Origin: Microbulbifer sp. SAOS-129_SWC
Lineage (GTDB): Bacteria; Pseudomonadota; Gammaproteobacteria; Pseudomonadales; Cellvibrionaceae
Direction: 5' to 3'
Assembly (NCBI RefSeq): GCF_039696035.1
Contig: NZ_CP155567.1
Coordinates: 4,521,001-4,585,000 of the forward strand
DNA length: 64,000 bases
Shown here: positions 1 to 10,198 of the stretch, piece by piece
Layout of the letters: every line of letters starts with the position of its first letter
Numbering within the stretch: the first letter of the stretch is position 1
Position numbers and translations under genes: made by a program
Notes under the pieces: model-generated
Told to the model about the DNA's origin: nothing
Databases searched by the model: none
Seen by the model: only the letters and a program-made list of their open reading frames with translations

Positions 1-1
1 G

Positions 2-403
2 TTGCAGTCTCGACAGTCACTACTGGTGCGCCTGTGCGCCCTGTCGGAAAAGAAGGGATTCGCGGAGGGCGACAGCGAGGCCGAGAATAACCTGCGCCAG
101 CTGTGCCAATTCCTGATGGATTACATCTCCGCCGGCCACTTCGAAGTCTATGAACAACTGATCGGCGAGGGTCAGGCATTCGGCGATAAGCCCGCCCTCG
201 AGCGCGCGCGCGAGCTCTACGGTGAAATTGACAGCACCACCGAGATCGCCGTCGACTTCAATGATAAGTACCTGGAAACCGACGACCTCTCCAGCCTGGC
301 GCAAGACCTGTCGCAACTGGGTGAGGTACTGGAGAACCGTTTCGAATTCGAAGACCAGATGATTGCACTGCTGCACACTGCGCACAAAAACCAGCTGGCC
401 TGA
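2..403 (+). CDS. algQ: Rsd/AlgQ family anti-sigma70 regulator (5' end outside window)
   Basis: The 133 visible residues match the C-terminal part of the Rsd/AlgQ family, which binds sigma-70 region 4 and shifts RNA polymerase toward alternative sigma factors; in Pseudomonas AlgQ affects alginate and siderophore genes. The family is about 150-160 residues, so the first codons lie upstream of the window and the frame is open to its edge. Helical segments such as LRQLCQFLMDYISAGHFEVY and FNDKYLETDD are typical. Identity is supported by the neighbours: fklB and algP follow, as in the Pseudomonas algQ locus. It ends at a TGA just before a bidirectional terminator. Confidence 0.85.
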   Translation: MQSRQSLLVRLCALSEKKGFAEGDSEAENNLRQLCQFLMDYISAGHFEVYEQLIGEGQAFGDKPALERARELYGEIDSTTEIAVDFNDKYLETDDLSSLAQDLSQLGEVLENRFEFEDQMIALLHTAHKNQLA

Positions 404-427
404 GCGCCGTCTCGCGCGGAAGCAATA

Positions 428-459
428 AAAAAGGGCGAACCCTCGGGTTCGCCCTTTTT
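428..459. terminator. Bidirectional rho-independent terminator between algQ and fklB
   Basis: A 13-bp perfect stem (430-442 pairing with 445-457) with a two-base loop is flanked by A-rich DNA on the left and a T-run on the right. It serves the convergent algQ (+) and fklB (-) genes. Confidence 0.85.
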
Positions 460-479
460 CGTACGACGGAGAAAAAGCT

Positions 480-1295
480 TTACTGCTTTTTGGCGTCGTC
501 GCCGGCTTTGTCGGCGTCACCGCTCTGTTCTTTATCGGCATCTGCACCGCTATCGTCGCTCTTGACGTTGGCCTTGTGCAGTTCCACGGTGAAGATCAGT
601 GTGGCGTTCGGGCCGATCACGCCGCCGGCGCCACCGGGGCCGTAAGCCAGGTCGGAGGGGATGTACAGCTCCCACTTGGCGCCTTCCTTCATCAGCTGCA
701 GCGCTTCGGTCCAGCCCTTGATCACGCCGTTGACCGGGAACTGAACCGGCTCACCCTTGGTGTAGGAGCTGTCGAACACGGTGCCGTCGATCAGTTTGCC
801 TTCGTAATCCACTTCCACCACGCTGTCGGCACTCGGCGTATCGCCGCTGCCCGCGGTGATGACTTTGTACTGCAGGCCGGAGTCGGTGGTAACTACGCCA
901 TCTTTCTTGGCGTTTTCTTCCAGGAACTTCTTGCCTTCGGCCTTGTTCGTCTCGGCCTTTGCTTTAAAGTCTTTTTCCTGCTGCGCGAGGCGCTCCTGCT
1001 GCTTGGCCTGCATCTTTTCCTGGAAGACAGAGATGACCTTCTTCTTCTCGTCGTCAGACAGGCGCGAGTCGCGGCCGGCCTTGACGTCGTTCAGGGCCAT
1101 CAGCACCACCTGCGGGTCGAGCGACACGTCCTGGGTCTGCAGGCGCTTGGCCATGTCTTCGGCAATGATGTAGCTGACCTTTTTCTCGTGGGTATCCAGC
1201 GCGATATCGCCGCTCTGCTTGGGCGCCTCCTGTTTGTTACAGCCAGCCAGCGCGAGGCCCAGGGCAACTGCTGCAGCCAAAGGAAGTTTATTCAT
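480..1295 (-). CDS. fklB: FKBP-type peptidyl-prolyl isomerase, lipoprotein (FklB/FkpA-like)
   Basis: A 271-residue protein that catalyses cis-trans isomerisation of prolyl bonds during envelope protein folding. It has a type II signal peptide with lipobox LAGC (Cys19). An N-terminal FKBP dimerisation helix region (about 27-125) precedes an FKBP PPIase domain (about 130-245) with VEVDYEGKLIDGTVFDSSY and the AYG..G loop. A 25-residue acidic tail rich in Asp, Lys and Ala follows. The reading frame is open 32 codons further upstream, but the ATG at 1295 is chosen because it begins the signal peptide and has a GAGA-type ribosome site. It sits between algQ and algP, as in Pseudomonas. Confidence 0.9.
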   Translation of the reverse strand: MNKLPLAAAVALGLALAGCNKQEAPKQSGDIALDTHEKKVSYIIAEDMAKRLQTQDVSLDPQVVLMALNDVKAGRDSRLSDDEKKKVISVFQEKMQAKQQERLAQQEKDFKAKAETNKAEGKKFLEENAKKDGVVTTDSGLQYKVITAGSGDTPSADSVVEVDYEGKLIDGTVFDSSYTKGEPVQFPVNGVIKGWTEALQLMKEGAKWELYIPSDLAYGPGGAGGVIGPNATLIFTVELHKANVKSDDSGADADKEQSGDADKAGDDAKKQ

Positions 1296-1740
1296 AGGAA
1301 TTGTCTCTTTGTCCGTGATGCATTTATTGGTGTATTCGTGGCCTCTGGGCCATTGCCGGAGGATGACCCGGTCGCGATCCGGCGCCAGCATGCCAGCCGG
1401 TGCCGTGCAAGTCTAACCCAAGGCGGCGGCTGGTGCCTACCGCGTGCGCCGACAGGCCAATGGCAGCCAATTTGTGTAAAAGTTCCCATCTATTCCCGCA
1501 GAAATCTGCAATCGGCACAGTAATTCCCGGCACCCGGCATACATTTTTTAAAGAAACAGCGCTATTATCGGAATTCCGCCGGTTGTTGTGTCGGAACTTC
1601 CCAGGCTGTTCCAGCGTTTCCGAAGCAACCGATCAGTGCATGGATCTGTGAGCGCGGTTTTGACCGCATCACCGTATCAACGCCGGGTACAACCATCACC
1701 CGGGTGCGCCGAATCGAAAATAAACTCAGGATATTTACCC
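1296..1740. other. Divergent intergenic region between fklB and algP
   Basis: 445 bases without a credible gene. It must contain the promoters for fklB (leftward) and algP (rightward). An AT-rich patch with a TATTAT hexamer at 1563-1568 is a possible -10 for algP, but no good -35 sits 17 bases upstream, so I do not call a promoter. Confidence 0.5.
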
Positions 1741-2712
1741 ATGGCCGTCAAGAAAAAAGCTGTTAATTCAGTCGCAGAACTGGAAGCGCAAATCGCCAAG
1801 CTCACCGAGAAACTGGACAAGGCTCGCACCAAGCAGGTCACCGACGCCGGCAAAGCGGTACAGAAGGCTGCCAAGGCGGCCGCCGCGGCCAAGACGAAGG
1901 TGGCCAAGGCCAAAGACAAGCTCGCCAGCGCCCGAGCCGCGGCCAAGAAAACCAAAACCGCAGCGGTGCAAAAGCGTGTTGACGCTGCCAAGGCCGCCCT
2001 GGACAAGCTGAACGGCGCAGCGGCGGAAGCCAAAGAAGCGGCGGCGGAAGCCAAGTTGGCGGAAGCCGCGGCCAAAGCACAGCGCCAAGCGGCGGACAGC
2101 ATCGCCAAACTCGCTGCCAAGGCGGAAAAAGCCGCCGGCAAGACATCGAAGAAAAAGCCCGCGGCCAAAAAAGCCGCCAGCAAGGCTGGCGCCAAAAAGG
2201 CCCCGGCGAAGAAAGCTGCCAGCGGCAAGGCTCCGGCCAAGAAAGCGGCCGCCAAGCCAGCGGCGAAAAAAGCCAGCGTAAAGAAGGCGCCGGCAAAGAA
2301 AGCAGCGGCGAAGAAAGCCCCGGCCAAGAAGGCCACGGCCAAAAAGGCGCCCACCAAGAAAGCGGCAACCACCACCGCCGCGAAAAAAGCGCCGGTGAAG
2401 AAGGCCCCGGTAAAAAAAGCCCCGGTTAAAAAGGCGACCGCGGAGCAACCCGCAGTGCAGAAAGCTGCCCCGAGTCAGCCGGCGGCGAAACCCGCCGAGA
2501 GCAAGCCGGCCACACCTGCGGCCAAGGCGCCGGAACAGAAACCCGACGGTGGCAGTGCACCGCTGCTCGGCAAGACGCCGGAATCGCGCCCGCCCGGTAC
2601 CGCTCCGGTGGAGCAGAAGCCGGAGCCCAAGCCGGAAGCGCCCAAGCCGTCCATTACACCGACTACTCCGCCCAACAGCCTGTTCTCCAGCGAGAACTCC
2701 GGCGACAAGTAA
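1741..2712 (+). CDS. algP: AlgP-like histone H1-type Lys/Ala/Pro-rich protein
   Basis: A 323-residue, very basic protein of low complexity. Residues 1-130 are predicted to be a Lys/Ala-rich coiled coil (leucine heptads near [18 protein letters not shown]). Residues of about 135-235 are tandem [12 protein letters not shown] repeats resembling histone H1 tails. The C-terminus (about 235-323) is Pro/Glu-rich with [10 protein letters not shown]. In Pseudomonas, AlgP binds DNA and was linked to algD transcription; the role here is inferred from family and position. The frame is open upstream to 1588, but ATG 1741 has an AGGA site 11 bases before it. Repeat number is likely to vary between strains. 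Confidence 0.85.
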   Translation: MAVKKKAVNSVAELEAQIAKLTEKLDKARTKQVTDAGKAVQKAAKAAAAAKTKVAKAKDKLASARAAAKKTKTAAVQKRVDAAKAALDKLNGAAAEAKEAAAEAKLAEAAAKAQRQAADSIAKLAAKAEKAAGKTSKKKPAAKKAASKAGAKKAPAKKAASGKAPAKKAAAKPAAKKASVKKAPAKKAAAKKAPAKKATAKKAPTKKAATTTAAKKAPVKKAPVKKAPVKKATAEQPAVQKAAPSQPAAKPAESKPATPAAKAPEQKPDGGSAPLLGKTPESRPPGTAPVEQKPEPKPEAPKPSITPTTPPNSLFSSENSGDK

Positions 2713-2731
2713 TCTTCCGGGGCGCGCCGAC

Positions 2732-3217
2732 TCAGGCGCGCTGCGTCCGGTAGCTCGCGATCAGGCCCGCCCAGCGGGCCTGTTCTTTTTGCAGCAGGCC
2801 GTACTGCTGTCCCGCCAGCTCCAGTGCCGAGCGGTCCTGCGGCCAGGTTTCCTGCTGCAGTTTCCACAGTGCCGCCAGCTGGCGCTGCTCCAGTTTCAGC
2901 TCATAGCGCTTGCACCACTCGTACAGACTGCGGGCGCGCGGGCGCAGTCGGCCCAGCCAGCGGCGCAGGCGACGCACGCTGGAAATTATGCGCCGCCGCG
3001 GGGCCAGGCCGCGATCCGCCACCCGCCAGCTCTCATCGCTCAACAGGTCTCCGCGCGCGGTCACATAACTGGCCCACAGCAACAGGCACACATCGGCCCC
3101 GCGGCGATCCTGACAGTCGAGCAGGAACGGCGCCACTTGCGGGTGGCGATAGAACTCCAGACTGAATTGCCACAGCGGGTTTTGCAGGGGAGAAGATGGA
3201 GCAGAGGATTTCGACAC
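2732..3217 (-). CDS. TIGR02444 (DUF2390) family protein
   Basis: A 161-residue protein of unknown function. The N-terminus NPLWQFSLEFYRHPQVAPFL and the segment CLLLWASYVTARG are characteristic of TIGR02444, a family usually found beside algP/yheS in pseudomonads. It is rich in Arg in its middle part. The start is GTG at 3217 with a GGGA site seven bases upstream. It is convergent with algP, and its last codons contain the likely algP terminator. Confidence 0.75.
   Translation of the reverse strand: MSKSSAPSSPLQNPLWQFSLEFYRHPQVAPFLLDCQDRRGADVCLLLWASYVTARGDLLSDESWRVADRGLAPRRRIISSVRRLRRWLGRLRPRARSLYEWCKRYELKLEQRQLAALWKLQQETWPQDRSALELAGQQYGLLQKEQARWAGLIASYRTQRA
2763..2790 (+). terminator. Probable algP terminator, embedded in the convergent gene
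   Basis: An 8-bp perfect stem (2763-2770 with 2774-2781) and a CCA loop, followed by GTTCTTTTT, read on the + strand. It lies inside the C-terminal codons of the TIGR02444 gene. Confidence 0.6.
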
Positions 3218-3281
3218 GTTAGAATCCCGTCGTTTTTATGTCGATTAGCTTAGCACTGGCCGAGCTGGTGAGGTTTTTTCT

Positions 3282-5207
<1,926 letters not shown>

Positions 5208-6005
5208 TCAGCCCGGCTGCGGGCAGCCCTGTTCGGTGACCGCGATACCGGGTGATGTGTCGGGACAGTAATCCAGGTAATCGGGTACGCCATCCGAATC
5301 GGCGTCTCCGGGGCAGCCGTCACCGTGTACCGGCAGGCCCGGCGGCGTCTGCGGGCAGTGGTCGACGTCGTCGAACACACCATCCCCATCGAGGTCGCGC
5401 ACCACGCGCGGGTACTCGTGCCACTGGTAACCGATGCTGACGCTGACAAAGCCGTCGAGGCCGCCTTTCTCTACCCCCTGGAAAGCGCGTGCATCGGCGC
5501 GCGCCTGCCAGCGCGGTGCCAGCTTGTATTTGATCCCGAGGCCCACGTTGACCATGGTCTGGCGGTCGTGCCAGTCGAAATCGGAATCGTAGTTGTGGTC
5601 GTCTTCGATACGGATTTCCCCGACACCGAAGGCGACGTAGGGCTGCCAGCAGAAATTGCCGCAGAAGCGCCCGGCGTAGTGGTAGAACAGGTCGAGGTGG
5701 TAGTTGTAGACGTCGACCTTTTTATCCAGGTCGTTCACCCGCGCGCTGAAATAGTCCAGCACTCCCTCCATGGCCCAGCGGTCGTCGATACTATAGCCGT
5801 AGCCGACACCGCCGCCGGTCTCGTCTTCCAGTTCGTACCCGTCCAGCGGCGTGCCGTCGAGGCGATCGCCACTGAACCAGTACTGGCCGCCATTCAGGTA
5901 GAGATTGGCCGTGCCCTCCTCATCCGCCACCGCGGGCACGCTCGCCAGCCCGGCGAGAAGCAGCAGGGCGAGCGCACGCGGCGCAGGCTGTCGCATTTTT
6001 GTCAT
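5208..6005 (-). CDS. Outer-membrane beta-barrel protein with thrombospondin type-3 repeats
   Basis: A 265-residue secreted protein. After a signal peptide ending near ASVPAVA, residues of about 27-205 alternate in the pattern of an OmpA-like eight-stranded barrel and end in a strand with SVSIGYQWH. The C-terminus holds Asp-rich type-3 repeats (DLDGDGVFDDVDHCP, DADSDGVPDYLDYCP) that normally bind calcium and link to an OmpA peptidoglycan-binding domain. That domain is missing here. Two cysteines in RFCGNFCW may pair. The start at 6005 is preferred over 6026 because GGAG lies eight bases before it. Ligand and role are unknown. Confidence 0.75.
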   Translation of the reverse strand: MTKMRQPAPRALALLLLAGLASVPAVADEEGTANLYLNGGQYWFSGDRLDGTPLDGYELEDETGGGVGYGYSIDDRWAMEGVLDYFSARVNDLDKKVDVYNYHLDLFYHYAGRFCGNFCWQPYVAFGVGEIRIEDDHNYDSDFDWHDRQTMVNVGLGIKYKLAPRWQARADARAFQGVEKGGLDGFVSVSIGYQWHEYPRVVRDLDGDGVFDDVDHCPQTPPGLPVHGDGCPGDADSDGVPDYLDYCPDTSPGIAVTEQGCPQPG

Positions 6006-6085
6006 TGTTGGCTCCGGAAGTTCCATTTACCGGTGGAGAAGCTGGATTCCCCGCATTGAAGATAGCAGACAACCGCGCGCCGGCA

Positions 6086-6802
6086 TCAGCGGCGCTTGTA
6101 GAGCAGGTCCCAGACGCCGTGGCCGAGGCGCTGGCCGCGGCGCTCGAACTTGGTCTCCGGGCGGAATTGCGGCCGCGGTGCGTAGTGGCCGGCGCCGGCG
6201 GTGTTTTCCAGCATCGCTTCTGCCTCCAGCACTTCGAGCATATGCTCGGCGTAATTCTCCCAGTCGGTGGCCATATGCAGCAGGCCGCCAGTGGCTAACT
6301 TGATGCACAGCAGACGCACGAATTCGGGCTGCACGATGCGGCGCTTGTGATGCTTTTTCTTGTGCCAGGGATCGGGGAAGTACAGCTGGAAGCGCGCCAG
6401 CGCGCCGTCGGCAATACAATCGTTGAGTACATCCACGGCGTCGGCCATATACACGCGCAGGTTTTTCACCCCGGCCTTGCCGGCATTGTTGATCAGGCGA
6501 CCGACGCCCGGCGGGTGCACCTCAATGCCGATAAAGTCCTTGTCCGGCTCGGCCTCCGCCATCGCCAGCAGCGAGTCGCCCATGCCGAAGCCGATCTCCA
6601 GCACCAGCGGCGCGCTGCGCCCGAACACCGCCTGCGGGTCGAGCGGGCCGTCGAACAGCGACAGGCCGAAACTGCCCCAGTAGGTATCGAAAGCGCGGCG
6701 CTGACCCTCGGTCATGCGCCCGGCGCGGATCACATAGCTGCGGATGGATTTTTTCTTGTACTCGGTGCGGTAGGGGAAGTCTTCCGCGGATTCATCTTGC
6801 AT
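6086..6802 (-). CDS. trmB: tRNA (guanine-N7)-methyltransferase
   Basis: A 238-residue SAM-dependent enzyme that makes m7G46 in the variable loop of tRNAs. The SAM-binding loop [11 protein letters not shown], the segment [12 protein letters not shown] and the family hallmark [17 protein letters not shown] are all present. The C-terminal T-K-F-E-x-R motif ([13 protein letters not shown]) matches TrmB. Length is normal. The ATG at 6802 has an AGAGG site nine bases upstream. It is probably transcribed alone, with the DUF423 gene upstream in the same direction. Confidence 0.95.
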   Translation of the reverse strand: MQDESAEDFPYRTEYKKKSIRSYVIRAGRMTEGQRRAFDTYWGSFGLSLFDGPLDPQAVFGRSAPLVLEIGFGMGDSLLAMAEAEPDKDFIGIEVHPPGVGRLINNAGKAGVKNLRVYMADAVDVLNDCIADGALARFQLYFPDPWHKKKHHKRRIVQPEFVRLLCIKLATGGLLHMATDWENYAEHMLEVLEAEAMLENTAGAGHYAPRPQFRPETKFERRGQRLGHGVWDLLYKRR

Positions 6803-6851
6803 TATTCGCGACCTCTGATGCGAATTCGGTTTACTAGTGTAGGGTCAACGG

Positions 6852-6895
6852 CCGGCTCGGCCGGACACCTGTAGGAGCCTGCCCCGCAGGGGCAG
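6852..6895. repeat. REP-like hairpin pair with GTAGGAG head
   Basis: Two short palindromes lie between the DUF423 gene and trmB: CCGGC/GCCGG (6852-6864) and CTGCCCC/GGGGCAG (6879-6895, loop GCA). The second is preceded by CTGTAGGAG, the layout of Pseudomonas-type REP elements (GTAG/GTGG head plus hairpin). It could also terminate DUF423 transcription. Confidence 0.45.
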
Positions 6896-6897
6896 AA

Positions 6898-7275
6898 TTA
6901 CCCGGGAAAGCGCAGCGCGGCGACAAACAGCGCCACCCAGCCGCCGATCATCAACAGCCCGCCCAGCGGCGTCACCGGACCGAGCCAGCGCGGGCCGCCG
7001 AAAGTGAGGCCATAGAGGCTGCCGGAAAACAGCAGCACGCCGACGCAGAAGAGGGCGCCGCTGGCGAGCAGCGCGGTGCGCGCGCCCCACTGCTGGATCA
7101 GCACGGCGATCCCCAGCAGCGCCAGCGCGTGCACCAGCTGGTAGTGCACACCGGTCTTGTAGGCCTCGAGCAGGTTGTCGGCCACCTTGCCGCGCAGGCC
7201 GTGGGCGCCAAACGCACCGAGCACGACGCCACTGCCGCCGAGGAAGGCGGCGAGTAACAGGTAGAGTTTTGCCAT
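6898..7275 (-). CDS. DUF423 (YgdD-like) inner-membrane protein
   Basis: A 125-residue protein with four hydrophobic segments (about 1-22, 45-64, 68-90, 98-121). The N-terminal pattern GGSGVVLGAFGAHGLRGK, followed by YKTGVHYQLVHALAL, is diagnostic of the DUF423/YgdD family. No biochemical function is known. It lies between rpoH and trmB in the same orientation. The start ATG at 7275 begins the first membrane helix. Confidence 0.85.
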   Translation of the reverse strand: MAKLYLLLAAFLGGSGVVLGAFGAHGLRGKVADNLLEAYKTGVHYQLVHALALLGIAVLIQQWGARTALLASGALFCVGVLLFSGSLYGLTFGGPRWLGPVTPLGGLLMIGGWVALFVAALRFPG

Positions 7276-7312
7276 AGTGGTTTTCCGTATTTCCTTTTCG
7301 GCGGGGTGCGCC

Positions 7313-7343
7313 CATAAAAAAACCGCGCGGTTGCGCGGTTTTG
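7313..7343 (-). terminator. rpoH rho-independent terminator
   Basis: An 8-bp stem (7321-7328 with 7333-7340, loop GGTT), followed on the minus strand by a run of seven T (A-run at 7315-7322 on the + strand). It is placed 35 bases after the rpoH stop. Confidence 0.8.
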
Positions 7344-7376
7344 CGTGCCTGTGGGCTATGCGCGGATCAGGCTTTC

Positions 7377-8231
7377 TCAGGCCTCCATCGCCACGCGCAT
7401 TTTCTTCATGGCGTTCTTTTCCAGCTGGCGGATACGCTCGGCGGACACACCGTACTTGTCGGCCAGCTCGTGCAGCGTGGATTTCTGCTCGGACAGCCAG
7501 CGCGCGCGCAGGATATCCTGGCTGCGTTCGTCCAGCTGGCCCATGGCGGCAGCCAGGCTGTTGAGGCTGTTTTCCTGCCAGTTTTCGTGTTCCAGCTGCG
7601 CGGCCGGGTCGAAGCGACGGTCTTCCAGGTAGTGGGCCGGTGCCTGCCAGGCGCTGTCGTCATCGTCGTCCACGCCCGCATCGAAGGCGGCGTCGTGGGC
7701 GGCCAGGCGACCCTCCATTTCGTGCACGTGGGACACATCGACGTTCAGGTCGGCGGCCACCGCCTTGGCTTCGGCATTGGTCAGCCAGGCCAGTTTCTTC
7801 TTCTGCCCGCGCAGATTGAAGAACAGTTTGCGCTGCGCCTTGGTGGTGGCGATCTTGACGATACGCCAATTGCGCAGGATGAACTCGTGAATCTCGGCCT
7901 TGATCCAGTGCACCGCGAAGGACACCAGACGCACACCTTTCTCCGGGTTGAAGCGCTTGACCGCTTTCATCAGGCCAACGTTGCCCTCCTGGATCAGGTC
8001 GGACTGATTGAGGCCGTAACCGGAATAGGATTTGGCGATATGCACGACGAAGCGCAGGTGCGACAGCACCAGCTGGCGCGCGGCGTTCAGGTCTTCGCGG
8101 TAATAGAGGTCTTCCGCCAGCTGCTTCTCTTCTTCGGCGGACAGCACATCGAAGCCGCTGACCGTCTGGATATAGGCGCCGAGGTTGGCACCCGGAGACA
8201 GCATATGGGCTGGCTGTAAGCTGGTTCCCAT
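7377..8231 (-). CDS. rpoH: RNA polymerase sigma-32 (heat-shock) factor
   Basis: A 284-residue sigma factor directing RNA polymerase to heat-shock promoters. It has region 2 (about 50-130; [35 protein letters not shown]) and the RpoH box QRKLFFNLR, which is specific to this subgroup and is used for FtsH/DnaK control and core binding. Region 4 ends with the helix-turn-helix [19 protein letters not shown]. Length is typical. The ATG at 8231 has AGGAGAG seven bases upstream. It is the last gene of the conserved ftsY-ftsE-ftsX-rpoH cluster, with a 240-base gap after ftsX that should carry its own promoters. Confidence 0.97.
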   Translation of the reverse strand: MGTSLQPAHMLSPGANLGAYIQTVSGFDVLSAEEEKQLAEDLYYREDLNAARQLVLSHLRFVVHIAKSYSGYGLNQSDLIQEGNVGLMKAVKRFNPEKGVRLVSFAVHWIKAEIHEFILRNWRIVKIATTKAQRKLFFNLRGQKKKLAWLTNAEAKAVAADLNVDVSHVHEMEGRLAAHDAAFDAGVDDDDDSAWQAPAHYLEDRRFDPAAQLEHENWQENSLNSLAAAMGQLDERSQDILRARWLSEQKSTLHELADKYGVSAERIRQLEKNAMKKMRVAMEA

Positions 8232-8400
8232 TCAGGTCTCTCCTGTTCGAATTCTCGTTTCCGCCCGGCGCCCGCCGGACGGGTGTCGCCGCGGGCGTGA
8301 CCGGCGGGCGACAAATTGGCTTCAGTGTAGCACCAGCGCGGCCCCGAAAGGAAGTCTGCGCGGAACGCGTAATGCCTTGAACGACGGGCTCTTAGAGGGG

Positions 8401-8409
8401 TTATCCACA
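8401..8409 (+). promoter_or_regulatory. Exact DnaA box upstream of rpoH
   Basis: TTATCCACA is an exact match to the DnaA 9-mer, 170 bases upstream of the rpoH start codon, in the only non-coding stretch of this cluster. In E. coli, DnaA represses rpoH promoters, so a regulatory site is plausible here. A single box is weak evidence. Confidence 0.4.
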
Positions 8410-8471
8410 GGCCGGGTTCCGCGCCACGCGGGGCCTTTACGCTTCTTGACCGACCAGACAGTCATTTTGAC

Positions 8472-9494
8472 CTAGCGCGGCTCTATGGCCTTGATATGCC
8501 GCGCCACCGCGACCCAGGCGCCGAGCAGCCCCAGCAGTGCGGCGCCCGCGGTCAGCGCCAGCAGGTAGCGGATTCCGGGGCCGCTCAGGGCGTAGCTACT
8601 GCCGTAGGACGCCGACAGGCCGGCCACCGGGCCGGCCAGCAGCACCGCACCGCCGGCCACCAGCAACCAGGCCAGCAGGCCGCCGAAAAAGCCGTAGCAC
8701 AGGCCGCTGTAGAGGAACGGGCGGCGCACGAAGGCGTTGGTGCCCCCCACCAGCTTGACCACCAGTATCTCTTCGCGGCGACTCTCGATATGCAGGCGGA
8801 TGGTGTTGACCACTACCAGGATCACCCCCAGCGACAGCAGCAGTGCCAGCCCGGCGGACAGCCGCCGTCCCAGTTCGGTCAGGCGCGCCAATCGCTGCAC
8901 CCAGGCCATGTCCAGCACCACCGCATCGGTCAGTGCGCTGCCGCGCAGCCGCTCGGCCAGCGCCTGCAGATCCGCGCGGGCCGTTCCGCGCGGGCGCACC
9001 AGCAACACCGCCGGCAACGGGTTGCTGTCGAGGCCGGCCAGTGCGTCGCCTAGCCCCGAGTTGCGCTGGAACTCGTCCAGCGCCTGCTGCGGGGAGATAT
9101 AGGTCACTTCCGCCACCTGCGGGTCGGCGCGCAGCTCGTCGGCGAAATCCTGCAGCACCGCTTCGCGCACATCCTTGTGCAGGAATACCGAGATCTGCGG
9201 CTGCCCGTCCCAGCCGGCCACGGCGCGCTGGAAATTGACCAGTCCCAGCTGCAGGGCCGCCGGCAGCGCGAGGGCGATGGCAATCACCAGCGCAGTCATG
9301 CCGCTGGCCAGCGGCGCGGCGAGGAAGCGCCGCAGCGCCTCGCCGGCCATCTCGCGGTGGTGGTTCAGCCAGCTGTGCCAGCGGTCACCGACACTGGTGC
9401 GCGCGGTCACCGCGCCGGTGCGCTGGGGCCGCGGTTCGGCGGCGGCGCGCTGGCGCGTGCGGTTGTGTCTGGCGTTAGGCGTAGTCGGTTTCAA
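8472..9494 (-). CDS. ftsX: Cell-division ABC transporter permease FtsX
   Basis: A 340-residue inner-membrane protein which, with FtsE, controls septal peptidoglycan hydrolases through an EnvC-type activator. It has a cytoplasmic Arg-rich N-terminus and a first membrane helix (about 63-83). A periplasmic loop (about 90-205) includes VAEVTYISPQQALDEFQ. Three C-terminal helices follow, with the coupling segment RREEILVVKLVGGTNAFVRRPF. The start is a TTG at 9494 inside the 3' end of ftsE (20-base overlap), which indicates translational coupling. No in-frame ATG exists before residue 49, so TTG is the likely start, but the exact codon is uncertain. Confidence 0.93.
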   Translation of the reverse strand: MKPTTPNARHNRTRQRAAAEPRPQRTGAVTARTSVGDRWHSWLNHHREMAGEALRRFLAAPLASGMTALVIAIALALPAALQLGLVNFQRAVAGWDGQPQISVFLHKDVREAVLQDFADELRADPQVAEVTYISPQQALDEFQRNSGLGDALAGLDSNPLPAVLLVRPRGTARADLQALAERLRGSALTDAVVLDMAWVQRLARLTELGRRLSAGLALLLSLGVILVVVNTIRLHIESRREEILVVKLVGGTNAFVRRPFLYSGLCYGFFGGLLAWLLVAGGAVLLAGPVAGLSASYGSSYALSGPGIRYLLALTAGAALLGLLGAWVAVARHIKAIEPR

Positions 9495-10161
9495 GGCTGG
9501 GGATTCCGTCGTAGATCAGCTGGCCTGCCTGCAGGGTCAGCACGCGGCGTTTCATGCGCGCGATCAGTTCGAGGTCGTGGCTGGCCACCAGCACGGTGAC
9601 GCCCACGGCGTTGAAGTCGGCAAACAGTTGCATGATCTCTGCCGACAATTGCGGATCCAGGTTACCGGTGGGCTCGTCGGCCACCAGGATCGCCGGCTTG
9701 TTGACCACTGCGCGGGCGATACCGACGCGCTGCTGTTCACCGCCGGACAGCATGATCGGGTTCTGCTTTTCCTTGTGCAGCAGGCCCACCTTGTCCAGTG
9801 CGGCACGCACGCGGCGGCCTACCTCGCGCTTGCTGCAGCCGGCGACCGACAAAGGCAGGGCGATATTGTCGAACACGCTGCGGTCGAACAGCAGCTGGTG
9901 GTTCTGGAACACGATACCGAGATTGCGGCGGTAGTAGGGCACCTGGCCGTTGCGCAGGCGCCCCAGGTTCTGCCCGGCCACCAGGATACTGCCGCGCGTG
10001 GGCCGCTCGATGGCGGTGAGCAGTTTCAGCAGGGTGCTCTTGCCGGCACCGGAGTGACCGGTGAGAAACACCATCTCGCCACGGTCTATCTCCAGGCTGA
10101 CCCGCACCAGCGCATCCTGCCCGGATTCATAGCGTTTGTTGACACTGTCGAAGGTGATCAT
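9475..10161 (-). CDS. ftsE: Cell-division ATP-binding protein FtsE
   Basis: A 228-residue ABC ATPase partner of FtsX. Walker A GHSGAGKST, signature LSGGEQQRVGIARA and Walker B ILVADEPTGNLD are intact, and the N-terminus MITFDSVNKRYESG is typical. The open frame extends 54 codons upstream into the ftsY 3' region, but the ATG at 10161 gives the family length. It sits 37 bases after ftsY and overlaps ftsX by 20 bases. Confidence 0.97.
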   Translation of the reverse strand: MITFDSVNKRYESGQDALVRVSLEIDRGEMVFLTGHSGAGKSTLLKLLTAIERPTRGSILVAGQNLGRLRNGQVPYYRRNLGIVFQNHQLLFDRSVFDNIALPLSVAGCSKREVGRRVRAALDKVGLLHKEKQNPIMLSGGEQQRVGIARAVVNKPAILVADEPTGNLDPQLSAEIMQLFADFNAVGVTVLVASHDLELIARMKRRVLTLQAGQLIYDGIPSLETDYA

Positions 10162-10198
10162 GCAGCGCAGTATTGTTGTTGTTCTTGTGGAAAATCGA

